Source: Diacronema lutheri (lineage: Eukaryota; Haptophyta; Pavlovophyceae; Pavlovales; Pavlovaceae). From it: 64,000 bases of DNA. Under the pieces are notes generated by a model. It had not been told where the DNA came from. It made no database searches and saw only the letters and a program-made list of their open reading frames with translations. The position numbers were made by a program, and so were the translations under genes. Location of the stretch: the NCBI GenBank assembly GCA_019448385.1, contig JAGTXO010000002.1, positions 1,116,001 to 1,180,000 of the forward strand, given 5' to 3'. How positions within the stretch are numbered: position 1 is the first letter of the stretch; each line of letters begins with the position of its first letter. Positions 44,501 through 54,249 of the stretch are shown in pieces.

Positions 44501-47500
44501 CGCCGCCGCGCGCGTTCGCGTCGCACGCGTCCATGCACCCTGCACGGCGCGGCTGGCCGCCGTGCGCTGCAAGTGCGCCTGCTCCGTCGCCGCCGCCGTC
44601 AGCCGACATTTCCGAGCGAGCGGACGAAGCAACGCTCAGCCCGCGCGAGAGCTGGCGCACCGGTCGCTCGTGCCGGCTCGTCAACTCGCCGCCGGCACCG
44701 CCGTGCGGCGGCGCGCGGCTGCCATGGCCCCGCTGGGCGGCGCTGGCGCACGCACCGTGCGCGGCGGTTGCAGCAAGTTGGCTGTCCGTTTCCAGATGCG
44801 CGAGGTCTGAGAAAGCGGAAGCCATGCTGCACAGGCTGTCGGCCATCGAAAGGCGAGAGGCTGAGCGGAAAGGGAAGGCGAGCGGAAGCTGAGCCGTGCA
44901 GCCGACCGCCCCGCCGCCGCTGCCGCCGCAGCCGCTGCACGACCACCCGCAGCCGCCGCCGCTGCCGCCGCTTGCATTGCGGCAAGCCGTCGGCCCACCG
45001 CTGCTCGAGCCACCGCTCGCCACAGCGCTCGACCAGCAGCCTGCCCCAACCAACGCCGACGCCGACGCCGAGCACACCGACGACGAGCGTGAGAGGGCGC
45101 TCGAGTACGAGGCCCATGAGCACGCGCTCGAGTCACGCACAAGCGCGGGGCCGCACGCCGCCGCGCACGCTGACGCGGTGCGCGGCGAGTCGAGCGCGGC
45201 CATGCTGACGCGTGCGCGCGCGCTCGCATCGGCCGCGCCCTCTGTGCGCGAGGCGTCGATGGCACTCGGTGCGCGACTGGGAGCGAGTGACGGGTGCACA
45301 CTGGGCGACGCGCCCAGTGTGGGCGCGGATGAGCGCGCTGGCGCAAGCGCGAGCGCAACGGCTTGCGGCTGCGGCTGCGGCTGCTGCTGCGGCTGCTGCT
45401 GCGGCTCGCCGCTCGGCAATGGCGGCACGGGTTGCACGCCCGCAGATGAGCTGAAGAAGGCAGAGGCGCCATCGTGCGGCGAGGTGGCGACGTGCGCGCG
45501 CCGGCGGCGCGCGTGCGCGCGCAATGCGCGCGGCAGCGCTGCGCCACGCTCGCTCGCAGCAGCGACCGCGGCGACGGCTGCATTCTCTCGCGCGCGTGCC
45601 GCGCTGAGATGGCGCGCGAACAGGCGATGCGAGACGCCGAGCTGCTCGGCGGGTAGCCGGCGGAGATGCGTGAGGTTGGCGTGAAACCGCCGGTTCAGGG
45701 GCGCGTCTGCGGCCGTGTACAGAGACATGAGGGGGAGGGCGAGCGACTCAAAGAGAAGCTCGGAGCCCGCGTCGCACATGCACGCGAGCACCGCATCAAC
45801 GTCTTGGCACGTCAAGAGCCCACCGCCCCAACTGCCGTGCCGGCCCGCGGCCGACGATGCAGGCGATGATGCTCCGGAAGCGCCGGACTGCGTCGTTGGC
45901 GACCGCCAGGCGCGCAGCCCACGGACGGGTGAGATGCCGAACGGCGCGTTGGGCAGCGCGCGAGGCGGCGGCTCGGCGCGCGCGAGCGCGGCCATCGCCT
46001 CGAGCCTCAATACGCCGGGCAGCTCGCGCTCGAGCGCGCGCAGCTCGCCGACAACTGACGTCAGGGTCGCAGCGCACGCGTCCTCGTCCGCCATCGCCGC
46101 GTCGGCCGCCGCGTCGAGCGCGCGCGCGTCCTCCGCGCTGGCCGCGCCAGCGGCGCCAGCGCTCGCGTCCGCGCGCGCGACGACGCGCGGCGCACCGGAC
46201 GCGCGCGCCGCGGCCGCGGCGAGCGCGAGCAAGGACGCGCGGAAGGTTGCGCACGCGGTGTGCAGCGGGTGGGCCACGTCGGTCAGCACCGCGCGCGCGA
46301 TCGCGTCAGCGACCACGCGCGGCGCGAGCGTCGAGCTCCGACGCACGAGCTGGCGATAGCGCCTATGCGCCGGCGCAACATGCGCGCTTGGCGCCAAGAC
46401 CGCGACCGACCCGCCCACGCCCAAAACGAGCCACACGCCGAGCGTGGCGGTCGCGACCGTGACCGCCGGCGCGTCGTGCGTACGCGGCGCGGCGACTGCC
46501 GACGGCGTCACGGCCGCGTCGGCGGCCGGCCGCGCGGCAAACGTGCGCGCGCAGGCCGCGTCGTGCGTGGACGCGGCGGTAAAAGCGGCGGGCGTCGTCG
46601 CCGCCTGGCTGCGCGCCGACGCAAGGCTCACAGTCGTTGACGGGCGCGCAGCAGAGCCAAAGTGCGCCGCCGACGCGTTGACTGGCGTGGCGAAAGCGGC
46701 GTCCGCGCTCTCAATGCCAAACTGTGCCGCGTCGGCCTCGTTGGCGGGCGGCGCGACAAGGCGCATCATGGCTGCAGGCAGCGCCACGCGCACCGTGCCG
46801 CCCCGCTCGCCCTCGCCCGCGCCCGTCCCCGCGCCGTCGCCCATGCCCATGCCCTCGCGCTCGCGCGTGGCCAACGGCGCCGGCGCCGGAGCGCGCGCGG
46901 CCGGCGCGGCATGCGCTGTTGCTGGCTGCAGGGCGCCAACTGCGCCCACAGAGCAGCCGTGCACCCCTGCCAACGCGGGCGGCATCGCCTCACGTGGCGG
47001 ATGGGCCGACCTGCTTGCCGCAACTGAGACGCTCGCCCAGCCGCCACCGCCGCGCGAGCCGAGCGCCGCGCCCCCACGCGCGCCGCACGGCCGAAGAGCG
47101 GGCTCCGCGCCGCGCGCGCCTCTCACCCACCCAGGCCACGGGCCGCTCGCGTCGGGAGCACCCGGCGCGGCGTGCCCTGGCGCAGGCGCCGCGCCGACGC
47201 GCAGCTCGAGCGGCGGCATGCGCTCGCTCGGCGCCGAGCTCGCCAAACCGGCCGACGGCACCGACACCGTCGCGCGCGCGACGCGCGGCGCGCTGTACGC
47301 GCGGACCGGCGCGCCGTGCGCCTCGAGAGCCTCGGCGCTGCCAGTCAGCTCGACAATGTGCACTCCGGACGAAGTGATGGCGACTGCGTGCGTGAGTGTG
47401 CACGCGAGCGCGAGTGGCGTGGACTCGAGCGCGCACAGCTGCCGCAGGCTCAGCCTGCCCGCCGCGCCTCCCGCGAGGATAACGGCCGTCTGGCCGTCGC

Positions 47501-48659
47501 GCAGACTCGCACCAAGCATGAAACGGCCGCCTTGCAGGCGCAAGCGGCACGCGCCGAGTGCCGCGTGCGGCGCGCGCGGCGCGGCTCGCGGCTGCTGCTC
47601 GGGCTGCGTGCCGACGCCCGATGCATCCGCCGCGCGCGGCAGCGTGCCGCCCGCCGCCTGCATCTCCACGGCGGTGGGCGGCGCGCTCTCCGCCCGGCCA
47701 TGCTCACGCTGGCGCGAACCGTCCATGCGCGCCGCACCGGCATCTCGATCCGTGGCAGCCGCCTCGGCCCATGGCGCGCCGCGCACGCGCGTGGCGCGCG
47801 ACGACATGGAGGGTGGCGTACGTGGCGGCGCGAGCGGGCCGTCGCCGTCCACCCACGCGCCCTCGTTCGCCATGCGCTTCGGCGAGGGCGGGCCGCTCGG
47901 CGCGCCGCTCGTTGCGCGGCTCGCCGCCGAGCTGCCGGGCGGTGCAAGCGGCGCGTCGCTCGCCTCTCCCGAGCGCCGCTGCTCGGCCCTAAGCGTGTCC
48001 CTCTCGACGACCTGCGCCGCCGCATGCGCACCGCCGTGCTCCTCTCGCCCGACTCCGATGCCCGGCAGGTCGACGAGCTTGCCGCCGCCCGCGCTCGCGC
48101 GCAATTCGTAATCGCCCGCGTCCGTTGAAATGCACACGAGCCCGTCGGACCACGCAAGCGCGAGCGCGCGCGCCGGACCGATCGGCCAGACGTGCAGCTG
48201 CGAAACCGGCTGCGTGAGCGCGTATGTGCGCACCTCGCCATGGAAGGCAACGGCGACGCGCGCCGGTTCATCCGTAGCGTCCACGTCGAACGCGCGCGCG
48301 CCCGAGGACGCCACGACCGCGACCGGCTCGAGCGTCGGCAAGGAGTGGACGGTGAGCGCGCCGCCCGAACGGACCAAGAGCAGCGTCTCGCGCGGTACGG
48401 CCATCAGCTGCTCGACCGCGCCGTGCCGCTTCAGCTGCCGCTCGGTGTGCAGCACGAAGCGAACGCACTCGCCCGCCGACTCGCCGCCGGCCGTCGATGG
48501 CGGCGCGAGCACGAGGGCATAACTCTGCAGGCCCCCGGTGGCCGTACCAACGGCAAGCCACTGCTCCGAGATGGCGAGCGACGTGATCGTCGCACCGACG
48601 TCGCTGAGCGCGACATGCGATGCCCAGCCTGTGCTGCTGTCCACGCTCCCGGATCCCAT
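41517..48659 (-). CDS. CNH-VPS9-LRAT multidomain protein, probable endosomal Rab5-type exchange factor
   Basis: A single exon of 2,380 residues. Residues 1-215 resemble a CNH domain as in VPS39/VPS3/TGFBRAP1, with LAVGTATGGLQSYAL, LLLVRSGGALTVHSLPTLEP and VAVAFHGEVRTYAL. Residues about 1390-1560 carry a VPS9 domain: KLRAIEGACEAV, GADELLPLIAYALVHAR, ELLSELHFASDFI and GGYALTTLQAAALFV. VPS9 domains load GTP on Rab5-class GTPases. Residues about 1670-1775 form an LRAT-type (NlpC/P60) domain: GDHIRRLVRRSG, LWHHGIFFGG, DVIHLTH, a Val-x-x-Ala-x-Ser-Leu-Val-Gly stretch, and HCACERLATWAASGE, keeping the His and Cys of acyltransferases. Gly/Ala-rich hydrophobic segments (1780-1990) may be membrane spans. 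Ser-rich and Gln/Pro linkers fill the rest. I know of no standard protein with this order. Domain calls are from motifs by eye; VPS9 and LRAT are the firmest. Confidence 0.75.
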   Translation of the reverse strand: MGSGSVDSSTGWASHVALSDVGATITSLAISEQWLAVGTATGGLQSYALVLAPPSTAGGESAGECVRFVLHTERQLKRHGAVEQLMAVPRETLLLVRSGGALTVHSLPTLEPVAVVASSGARAFDVDATDEPARVAVAFHGEVRTYALTQPVSQLHVWPIGPARALALAWSDGLVCISTDAGDYELRASAGGGKLVDLPGIGVGREEHGGAHAAAQVVERDTLRAEQRRSGEASDAPLAPPGSSAASRATSGAPSGPPSPKRMANEGAWVDGDGPLAPPRTPPSMSSRATRVRGAPWAEAAATDRDAGAARMDGSRQREHGRAESAPPTAVEMQAAGGTLPRAADASGVGTQPEQQPRAAPRAPHAALGACRLRLQGGRFMLGASLRDGQTAVILAGGAAGRLSLRQLCALESTPLALACTLTHAVAITSSGVHIVELTGSAEALEAHGAPVRAYSAPRVARATVSVPSAGLASSAPSERMPPLELRVGAAPAPGHAAPGAPDASGPWPGWVRGARGAEPALRPCGARGGAALGSRGGGGWASVSVAASRSAHPPREAMPPALAGVHGCSVGAVGALQPATAHAAPAARAPAPAPLATREREGMGMGDGAGTGAGEGERGGTVRVALPAAMMRLVAPPANEADAAQFGIESADAAFATPVNASAAHFGSAARPSTTVSLASARSQAATTPAAFTAASTHDAACARTFAARPAADAAVTPSAVAAPRTHDAPAVTVATATLGVWLVLGVGGSVAVLAPSAHVAPAHRRYRQLVRRSSTLAPRVVADAIARAVLTDVAHPLHTACATFRASLLALAAAAARASGAPRVVARADASAGAAGAASAEDARALDAAADAAMADEDACAATLTSVVGELRALERELPGVLRLEAMAALARAEPPPRALPNAPFGISPVRGLRAWRSPTTQSGASGASSPASSAAGRHGSWGGGLLTCQDVDAVLACMCDAGSELLFESLALPLMSLYTAADAPLNRRFHANLTHLRRLPAEQLGVSHRLFARHLSAARARENAAVAAVAAASERGAALPRALRAHARRRRAHVATSPHDGASAFFSSSAGVQPVPPLPSGEPQQQPQQQPQPQPQAVALALAPARSSAPTLGASPSVHPSLAPSRAPSAIDASRTEGAADASARARVSMAALDSPRTASACAAACGPALVRDSSACSWASYSSALSRSSSVCSASASALVGAGCWSSAVASGGSSSGGPTACRNASGGSGGGCGWSCSGCGGSGGGAVGCTAQLPLAFPFRSASRLSMADSLCSMASAFSDLAHLETDSQLAATAAHGACASAAQRGHGSRAPPHGGAGGELTSRHERPVRQLSRGLSVASSARSEMSADGGGDGAGALAAHGGQPRRAGCMDACDANARGGAQAELLSPVGACLAPLVADFSAALSELVAARTPRAKLRAIEGACEAVTLHVLCAGTIGADELLPLIAYALVHARPAVPRAARRAHGTSDPLCAAAALMVTAPRGHGGGAGARARAPPLGGAHRDAGADADGEEGAIYELLSELHFASDFIARSAALNRGGYALTTLQAAALFVVDAQPPPSPTAPAVAPHAPAPIRSTGAHAPARAGARQLGADGEPPPPPPLPAAAAAAAAAAAAAASRGAIAKPTARATGVPYAPVAARPFAAYGLGDCPFGTSAQRASDGALLRRGDHIRRLVRRSGFSVRLWHHGIFFGGGGDADVIHLTHCDGRRAAEAVVAYASLDAFADGGIVERVAHSYVEPSHVSLERAASLVGRAKSDVGHCACERLATWAASGEARAAPVAGARALARGALAGPALAAAPPLATAALVAFVPAAAGGGAGAAGAASGGGALVVGGHAAALAHVASIGALGVAGGLASAVASVLGSAAGGALLVGLALPSGARQLSHAERAARRSAAAASVGAGAAGALGVSTAVVVAGAGGGAVGGVGGTLAVGLAALGGSAIGGLVVASALPFSCALVWGLGAYGVRLGRSSARAARRRALCGALRARPLELPTLASLEALAALSARVLRTPGRRSPLLWAKRERDELRAALRAACELGRDGGAASDELSLLSAAATDAAAEARGGAGDARRDNGDGVVLADVASPPRSPSEGDGSAVARLRKKAADIAIAYAFWLGWSPRTPQLGNARLPAALAPRADSSADCTSAPAADAGVDGSARGARAEHARRRLLAPSYDELRADTRALLAACAAGSLFDELEQRPPSGHATRRALHAAKEAIVCLWELLSWSPHPLGLGPGKPSGPGAHLTPSPRSFAELRERAARALADAPRDAGPADGPLLCSCAICCRFEAVRAMADEEPELVLALCGAPDGVRRFNAGDEPDGADVRALTFEAVPAAVSPLVGAQSTRLLLGARSDGAVDSDLCVACEGAP

Positions 48660-48758
48660 CTCGTCGTCCGCCGTCTTCGCTGTTAAAACTTAAAGAAGGT
48701 CAACAGAAATGGAAAAAAAGCAGCCAAAAAGGATAGGAAACAGCAATGGCGCAATAAC
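48660..48758. promoter_or_regulatory. Divergent promoter region, AT-rich
   Basis: 99 bp between two opposed starts. It is AT-rich (TTAAAACTTAAAGAAGG, GGAAAAAAAGCAGCC) in strong contrast to the surrounding DNA, as expected of a nucleosome-poor shared promoter. Confidence 0.5.
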
Positions 48759-50753
48759 ATGTCGTGCAGCGAGTCGGCCAAGTGCAACCCAAACAGGCCG
48801 GGTCGGATCGCCGGGACGCCCTTGCCGGCCTGCTGCTTTAGCGAGCCGCAGCTTCGCGCTACGACGCCATCGCATTCGGCTGCCGTCGTCGGCGCGCTCG
48901 CCGTAGCCGTGCTGCTGCTCGCGTGCGCACGATCGGCGATCGTTGGCCGGCGGCGGCAGCTTGTGCGTGCGCTTCTGCGTGACGCGACGCTGCGCGGGCT
49001 GAGCAGCACGCGTGCAGTTCGGCTATATGCCGCGGCGCTTGCGCTCCCGCACGGAGACTTGCTGCGCGCACAGTCGACGGACGCCGTACGGCGCTGGAGG
49101 CGCGAGCGCAACGCGAGCGCATTGGACGGCGCGGCGCGCGCGTTCGCGGTCGCGACGCGCGAGATGCAGGAGGAAATGGCGCAACTGGGCGCTCTGGAGG
49201 AGCACGTGTGCAGCATTGCATCCGCCACGCAGCCACAGCAGCTGGCCATCGTCCACTCCGCCGCGCCCGGCGACGCGGACGTCAGCGCGAACAGCAGCGC
49301 AAGCGCCGGCGTTTCCGGCGTTTCCGGCGCGACGTACGCGCACTCACATACGTCCTCGCAGCTCGTCGAATGCACGCTCGCGTACGATGCGCTCACCCTC
49401 GTGGGGCACGCGCCGAGTGCCGCCGTGCTCGCCGTCTCCCCGCGCGACGCGCGCGTAGCCAGCAGATGCGCCGGTGACGCGGGCGTGGGCGCTGAGGACA
49501 ATGCCTGCAGCGGCGGGGGCAATCTGGTGGGCAATGGCGGATTGCGCGGTGACATCGGCGCGGAGGAAGGCGGCACGTGCGACGAGCCGTCTTTCAGCGC
49601 GAGCTGGGCGGCGCTGCGCGCGCACGCGCGCACGGCCGCGGCGCGCGTGCGGCACCGCGCTCGCCTCGTCTCAGAGGTGGCTGAGGTGCGGCGAGCGCTC
49701 GAGGCGAGCCTGCGCGTCGACAGCGTCGCCAACATTCGCGACGAGCTGCTCCACGAGCAGCGCTATTCGGCCGAGGACGCGGCCACGCAGGCGACGCCAA
49801 TATGGGCGGCGCGGCGCGAGGAGTGGCGTCGGCGCGCGGCTGCGATCGACGCGGAGCTCACGCAGATCGACGACGCGGCGGACGCCGCGCGCGCGCGCGC
49901 GCTGTCGCACGAAGCAGTGGCCATGCGCTTCATCGCGGCCGCGCGCGAGCAGCGCGCGCGCCGGCTCGCCGCGGCGCGCGATGCGGCGCGATGCGCAGCG
50001 TCCGGCGATGAGAACGAGGACTTGCGCGCCGACGCGCGCGCCGAAGAGCTCGCGCTCGCGTGGGCAGTGTGCATCGCGAGTGTGCACGCCACGCTGTGCG
50101 CGTGGCTGGCGTGCATCGCGCTCGCGCGACCAGGCGCGCTGCTCGCGGCGCTGCCGAGCGTCAGCGCGCTCAGGCCCGAAAGGTGCGAGGCCTTTGAGCC
50201 GTGGCCCGCGTGGAGCTCGGTGACATCCACGTCGGTCGGCTGGTTTTTCTCTTACTTGGGGCTCGCGCGCGCTGGCGAGGCGGAAGGCGCGGCCGGCACC
50301 TACGCGGCCGAGATGTGGCGGTGTGTCGTGCGGCCAGCGTTGCACGTGCCCGCGCTCGCGCTCGTCGCGCTGCGCGTCTGCCCTGAGACGGCTGTGCACG
50401 GCGCGGCGGTCGCACTCGCGCTGCGCTCGCTCTGGTCCGCGATGCTCGCGCCTTCCGCCACCGCGCGCGCCGCACTCGCGCTCTGGGTTGGCTCGCACGC
50501 GGCGGTCTGCTGCTCGATCTGGCTCGGGCGGGTTCCCCTCCGTCGAGGGCCGAGGCTCGCCTTCCGCGTATGCTGGCTCGCCTGTTCGGCGTGCCTCACG
50601 CTGCAGCTCGTGTGGACGCCGCCGGCCGCGCGCGCGTGCAGCGCTGAGCTCCTGGGGTGCGGCAGCTGCCGCGCGTGCGCCGTCGAGCTCGTGCGCCACG
50701 CGATACGCGGTGCGGGCGGGACGCGCGGCGCCGGCGCCGGGCGGGGGGGTTGA
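48759..50753 (+). CDS. Membrane protein with central coiled coil, unknown function
   Basis: A single exon of 664 residues. A hydrophobic span near residues 40-62 (VVGALAVAVLLLACARSA) suggests a signal anchor. Residues about 70-155 and 310-430 are long, charged helices (RREEWRRRAAAIDAELTQID) likely to form coiled coils. The last third has at least four hydrophobic spans (WAVCIASVHATLCAWLACIA, ALHVPALALVALRVC, LALWVGSHAAVCCSIWL, FRVCWLACSACLTLQLVW). The Cys-rich C-terminus (CSAELLGCGSCRACAVE) could bind metal or form disulfides. Not recognised. It is divergent to the CNH-VPS9-LRAT gene. Confidence 0.65.
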   Translation: MSCSESAKCNPNRPGRIAGTPLPACCFSEPQLRATTPSHSAAVVGALAVAVLLLACARSAIVGRRRQLVRALLRDATLRGLSSTRAVRLYAAALALPHGDLLRAQSTDAVRRWRRERNASALDGAARAFAVATREMQEEMAQLGALEEHVCSIASATQPQQLAIVHSAAPGDADVSANSSASAGVSGVSGATYAHSHTSSQLVECTLAYDALTLVGHAPSAAVLAVSPRDARVASRCAGDAGVGAEDNACSGGGNLVGNGGLRGDIGAEEGGTCDEPSFSASWAALRAHARTAAARVRHRARLVSEVAEVRRALEASLRVDSVANIRDELLHEQRYSAEDAATQATPIWAARREEWRRRAAAIDAELTQIDDAADAARARALSHEAVAMRFIAAAREQRARRLAAARDAARCAASGDENEDLRADARAEELALAWAVCIASVHATLCAWLACIALARPGALLAALPSVSALRPERCEAFEPWPAWSSVTSTSVGWFFSYLGLARAGEAEGAAGTYAAEMWRCVVRPALHVPALALVALRVCPETAVHGAAVALALRSLWSAMLAPSATARAALALWVGSHAAVCCSIWLGRVPLRRGPRLAFRVCWLACSACLTLQLVWTPPAARACSAELLGCGSCRACAVELVRHAIRGAGGTRGAGAGRGG

Positions 50754-51030
50754 GCTCACCGGGAGAGGGCAGCGCATTGTGGGCGCAGGCGATCATGCGC
50801 TTGCGGGCAGACGGTCTCCGACATGAGCGATCCAACCTGACCACGCCGGCGCTGCAGAGTGCAACCGCAGCTCCGCGACGCACGAGAGGCTGTCGAGAGC
50901 ACATGAAAAGCAATCGACTATTTTTGGTTAATCTGTTTAGTTTTTCCGCTCTTCGTCCACGAAACTTTTGGTGACGGTGAACCCCAAAAGCAATCAGACA
51001 TAATATTATTATTTAGTGTGACGAAGAAAC
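50754..51030. promoter_or_regulatory. AT-rich upstream region of the TIR-like gene
   Basis: The last 130 bp before the ATG are AT-rich with TATTTTTGGTTAATCTG and AATATTATTATTTAGTG, a likely core promoter and leader. The first half is GC-rich. Confidence 0.45.
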
Positions 51031-52654
51031 ATGAAACTCGCCCGCGCTAGCCCGGCGCGCCGGAGCGACGAGGGCACCGCGCCGCTCATCGTCGACCGCC
51101 TCGCCGTGCTGCGCGCTGCTGGGCGCCGCCGCCGCTGGCGCGTGCAGGGCGTGCCGTTTGCGCTCGGCAGCGCCATCGGGCTGACCGCCACGGCGCTCTT
51201 CGTCCACGAGGTGGTGCGCGCGTTAGCGTTCGGCGGGCACACCAATGCGTTCTTCTGCGCGCTCACCGGCATGCACCTCGGTCCTTTTTTTGCGGCGCTC
51301 GCAATTCGACCCCAAGACGCCACGTTGCTGCGCGCACTTGTCGCCATCCTCGCAGGCATGTACTTCACCGGCGGCGGGATCACGTGCATCTTTCTCGTCA
51401 GTACATTGAGAGCGTCCACCAATCAGGCGCGCGCGTACGACGTGGCGCAGCAGATCATGACGTCGCGAGTTGTGATCGGTATTGTTGGTGGCGTGTCCGC
51501 GTGCGCGGCGAACTTGTTCATGCTTTACGCCGACGTGCGCCTCGGCGCGCCCTCGCGGACGACGCACCGGCGCTTGTTCCAGACAGCCGCTTACCTGAAC
51601 GGACTCGTCACGATTAGCTACGGCTTCTACGCCCTGCTCGGAGCGGCGTTCCCGCGCCCAGACCTCGTCGAGCGCCACCACGTGCCCGCCACGATCGTGC
51701 TCACGACCACGACGGCGTGCATCAGTGCGCTGTGCCTTTTGGCCGCCGCTGCAGGTGCGCGTGCACGCATGGCTCGCGCAGGTGGGCGAGTCCGTGAACG
51801 TTGCGGCGGGCATCTCCGAGCTGCTGTCAGGGCGTACGCCCGAGGAGCTGGTGGCCGCTGCGCGCGAGGGCTTCCGCGCTGTGCCGCTCGACCGGCTGCG
51901 CAAGAACGACCTCGAGCCGGTGGCCATGCAAGCGCAGCTTGCGCCCCCCGACGCGACGGCTGACAACTCGACGGGCGCGCGCGCGAACCACGAGGTCAGA
52001 CCCAAGCGCTATTTCGCCACGGCCGCAGAAAGCCTCGACTCGCGCTTTACGGACGCATGCGTCCGCGCACCGCTCGGCACGGTCAACGCGTTCGTCTCGC
52101 ACTCGTGGCAAGACGATCCCGAGCTCAAGTGGGCGGCGCTGCAGGCGTGGCGTCGCGAGTTCGTCGCGGCGCACAAGCGCGAGCCGACGATCTGGTTTGA
52201 CCGGCTGTGCATCGTGCAAGACGCCGAGCGGATCGCGCAGCAGCTCGCGAGCCTGCCCGTCTATCTTGCGGGCTGCCGCACGCTGCTTGTCCTGCGCGGC
52301 AGCACGTACACGTCGCGCATGTGGTGCGTGCTCGAGCTCTTTATCTTCTCGGAGATGGGCGCGGGCGTTGACCAGATCCGCGTCGTGCGGCTGGCCGGCG
52401 CACCGGACGTTGGCCCTGACAGGAGCCACGGCCGTCGGCGGGGGGCAGAGGCGAGCCAAGTCTCCGACGTCGCGCTCCACAGGCTCTCCGGCGCGCCATT
52501 GGCCGACTTTGACGTGCGCAACGCGACGACGACCAACTCACGTGATCGGCAGATGCTCCTCGCCGTCATCGAGAACGCGGGCGCGGGCGTCGACGCATTC
52601 AACGCGTGGGCGCGGGCGATGCTCGCCAAGGACCAGTTTTTGGAAGGCGCATGA
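51031..52654 (+). CDS. Multi-pass membrane protein with C-terminal TIR-like domain
   Basis: Exon 1 starts at 51031 and encodes five or six membrane spans (FALGSAIGLTATALFVHEVV, LLRALVAILAGMYFTGGG, VVIGIVGGVSACAANLFML and others). An intron is needed near 51682-51754, since the two parts lie in different frames. The donor GTGCCCGCC at 51682 or GTGCTCACG at 51697 with the acceptor CCGCTGCAG at 51754 restores the phase. Exon 2 (51755-52654) reads NAFVSHSWQDDPELKW, TIWFDRLCIVQD, LPVYLAGCRTLLVLRG and RMWCVLELFIFSE, a pattern of a TIR-like family seen in algae and oomycetes (SHSW strand, Trp-x-Asp-x-x-Cys-Ile, Trp-Cys-Val-x-Glu-Leu). The catalytic Glu of NAD-cleaving TIRs could be that in WCVLELF. 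The role may be signalling at a membrane; this is inference. Confidence 0.65.
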
Positions 52655-53069
52655 TCATGTTTGGCCTCCGCCTGTACGACAGCGCGCGCCTGCGGTGAGC
52701 CTCCATACCGCGTGCAACGCGCACCTCGCGCGGCGGCCGCAGCAAGCGCCTGCGCCGGGCGCCGGCGGCAGCTCCCACATCATCCGTCATCGACATGTCA
52801 GCCTCCGATGAGGACGAGCTGCAGGCAGCAGCTCGCCAAGGGGCGATCTCACTGGCGACGATGAAAACTGTTGCGCGATGCCACCTGCCCGCCACCCAAT
52901 CCACAGGCCGCCCGTCGCGGCCCGCTGGCTGCGCCCTGACTCGGCGGCGAGTCTGTCAGTCAGTGTGTCAACTAAAATAAAATTTAAAATGGACCTCCCG
53001 CGCCGAGCGTTTCGCCCAGCGTTGGAAATTGCCACCACTTTGAAACTTCAAACACACGCCCCCGCGGCC
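52655..53069. other. Intergenic between TIR-like gene and SPIRAL1-like gene
   Basis: A short plus-strand frame at 52795 (MSASDEDELQAAARQGAISL) has a normal composition but only about 60 codons and no family. The AT-rich piece CTAAAATAAAATTTAAAATG at 52973-52992 is a likely promoter element for the next gene. Confidence 0.35.
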
Positions 53070-54185
53070 ATGAACACGTTCGACATTGCCACGAGCCGCC
53101 CGTCGACGACGGTCCATGCCGCGCCGGGTGGCAAGAGCACCTTCTCGCTCGCGCACGATTCGGGCGCCGACGGCATGACACCGCGCGAATTGGCCGCCGC
53201 GCGCAAGGTGGGCATCGCGCGCGCGCTGCGACCGCCGCGCTCAGCGCCCGGCGCGCACGCACACGCGCTCACCGTAGCCGCCCTGATGCTCGCGCGTTCG
53301 TGCGTCCGCAGCTGGAGCGCCAGGCCGAGTCCGACCGGCAGTATCGCGCGATGACGCAGATGCTGGACAACGACGGCGCGCGCCGGACGGCCGAGGACTC
53401 GACCGAGAAGCTTTTTGGCAAGGGTGCGCCCGCGCCCAAACCCGACCTCTTCGAGCTGAGCGCGCCTTTCGCGGGGCACTCTGAGGGCGCATCCGAGCGC
53501 ATGTCCACTCGCGTCAACGCTGCTCCTGGCGGCCGTCAAACGATTGTGCTCGGGTCGGACTCGCCGACGTGGGGCAAGGTGCGTGCGCCTGCCCGGTTCG
53601 CGCGAGATGCCGCCTGCCTCTCGGCTCGCGCGAACGCGCCTCGCGCCCGCTCGGTGCGCGCGCAGCGCACCGCGCACGCAAGCCCATGTGCCCGCCGCAC
53701 GCCTTGCTCGCTCCCTGCTCGCCCGCGCCCGCGCGCAGGAGGACTCCTTCAACAAGGCCAAGCCGCTTTTCAAGGCGCGCGAGAGCGGCCACCAGCACCC
53801 CGAGATGGCGATGGGCGGCAACATGGCAAACCTGCTCGCGTATAAGGACGCCGTGCCCGCGCCCGTCCTCGGCTTGGCGAACCAATCGCCAGTGCCTGAG
53901 CCCACATCCGTTCCCCCGGCCAAGCAGGACGCGCTGCTCGCGTCCGGTGGCCCGCCTGACACGAGCGAGATGACGCACAAGCAGCGCATCGCCGCAATGA
54001 AGGCGTACCGCACGTCGCAGGAGAACGTTGGCGCCTTCGGCGGCGCGCCGCCGGCCGTGCAAAAGCAGTTCACGGCGGGCAAGAACGACGGCCTGACGCA
54101 CACCTCCGAGAGCAACATTGGCGAGAGGCCATCATCGCGCGTCCTCGCGCCACCCGGCGGCAAATCGACGTTCACGCTCGGCTAG
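53070..54185 (+). CDS. SPIRAL1/Jupiter-like microtubule-associated protein
   Basis: Three exons (53070-53207, 53312-53578, 53739-54185), all phase 0, give 283 residues. Three copies of one motif stand out: RPSTTVHAAPGGKSTFSLA at the N-terminus, STRVNAAPGGRQTIVLG in the middle, and SSRVLAPPGGKSTFTLG at the very end. The motif is close to plant SPIRAL1 (RPSTKVHAAPGGGSS) and to animal HN1/Jupiter (VLRPPGGGSNFSLG), small disordered proteins that bind microtubules. The parts between are polar, with Ala, Lys and Pro. Each exon carries one motif copy, as if the gene arose by exon repetition. The starting Met is right before the first motif, as in short family members. It converges on the PWWP gene (64 bp). 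Confidence 0.8.
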
Positions 54186-54249
54186 GCGAAAAGGCTGCAC
54201 CTGCGCCATGTGTAAGCGTTTTGGGCGTCAACGTGACTGCAGTGTGCAC

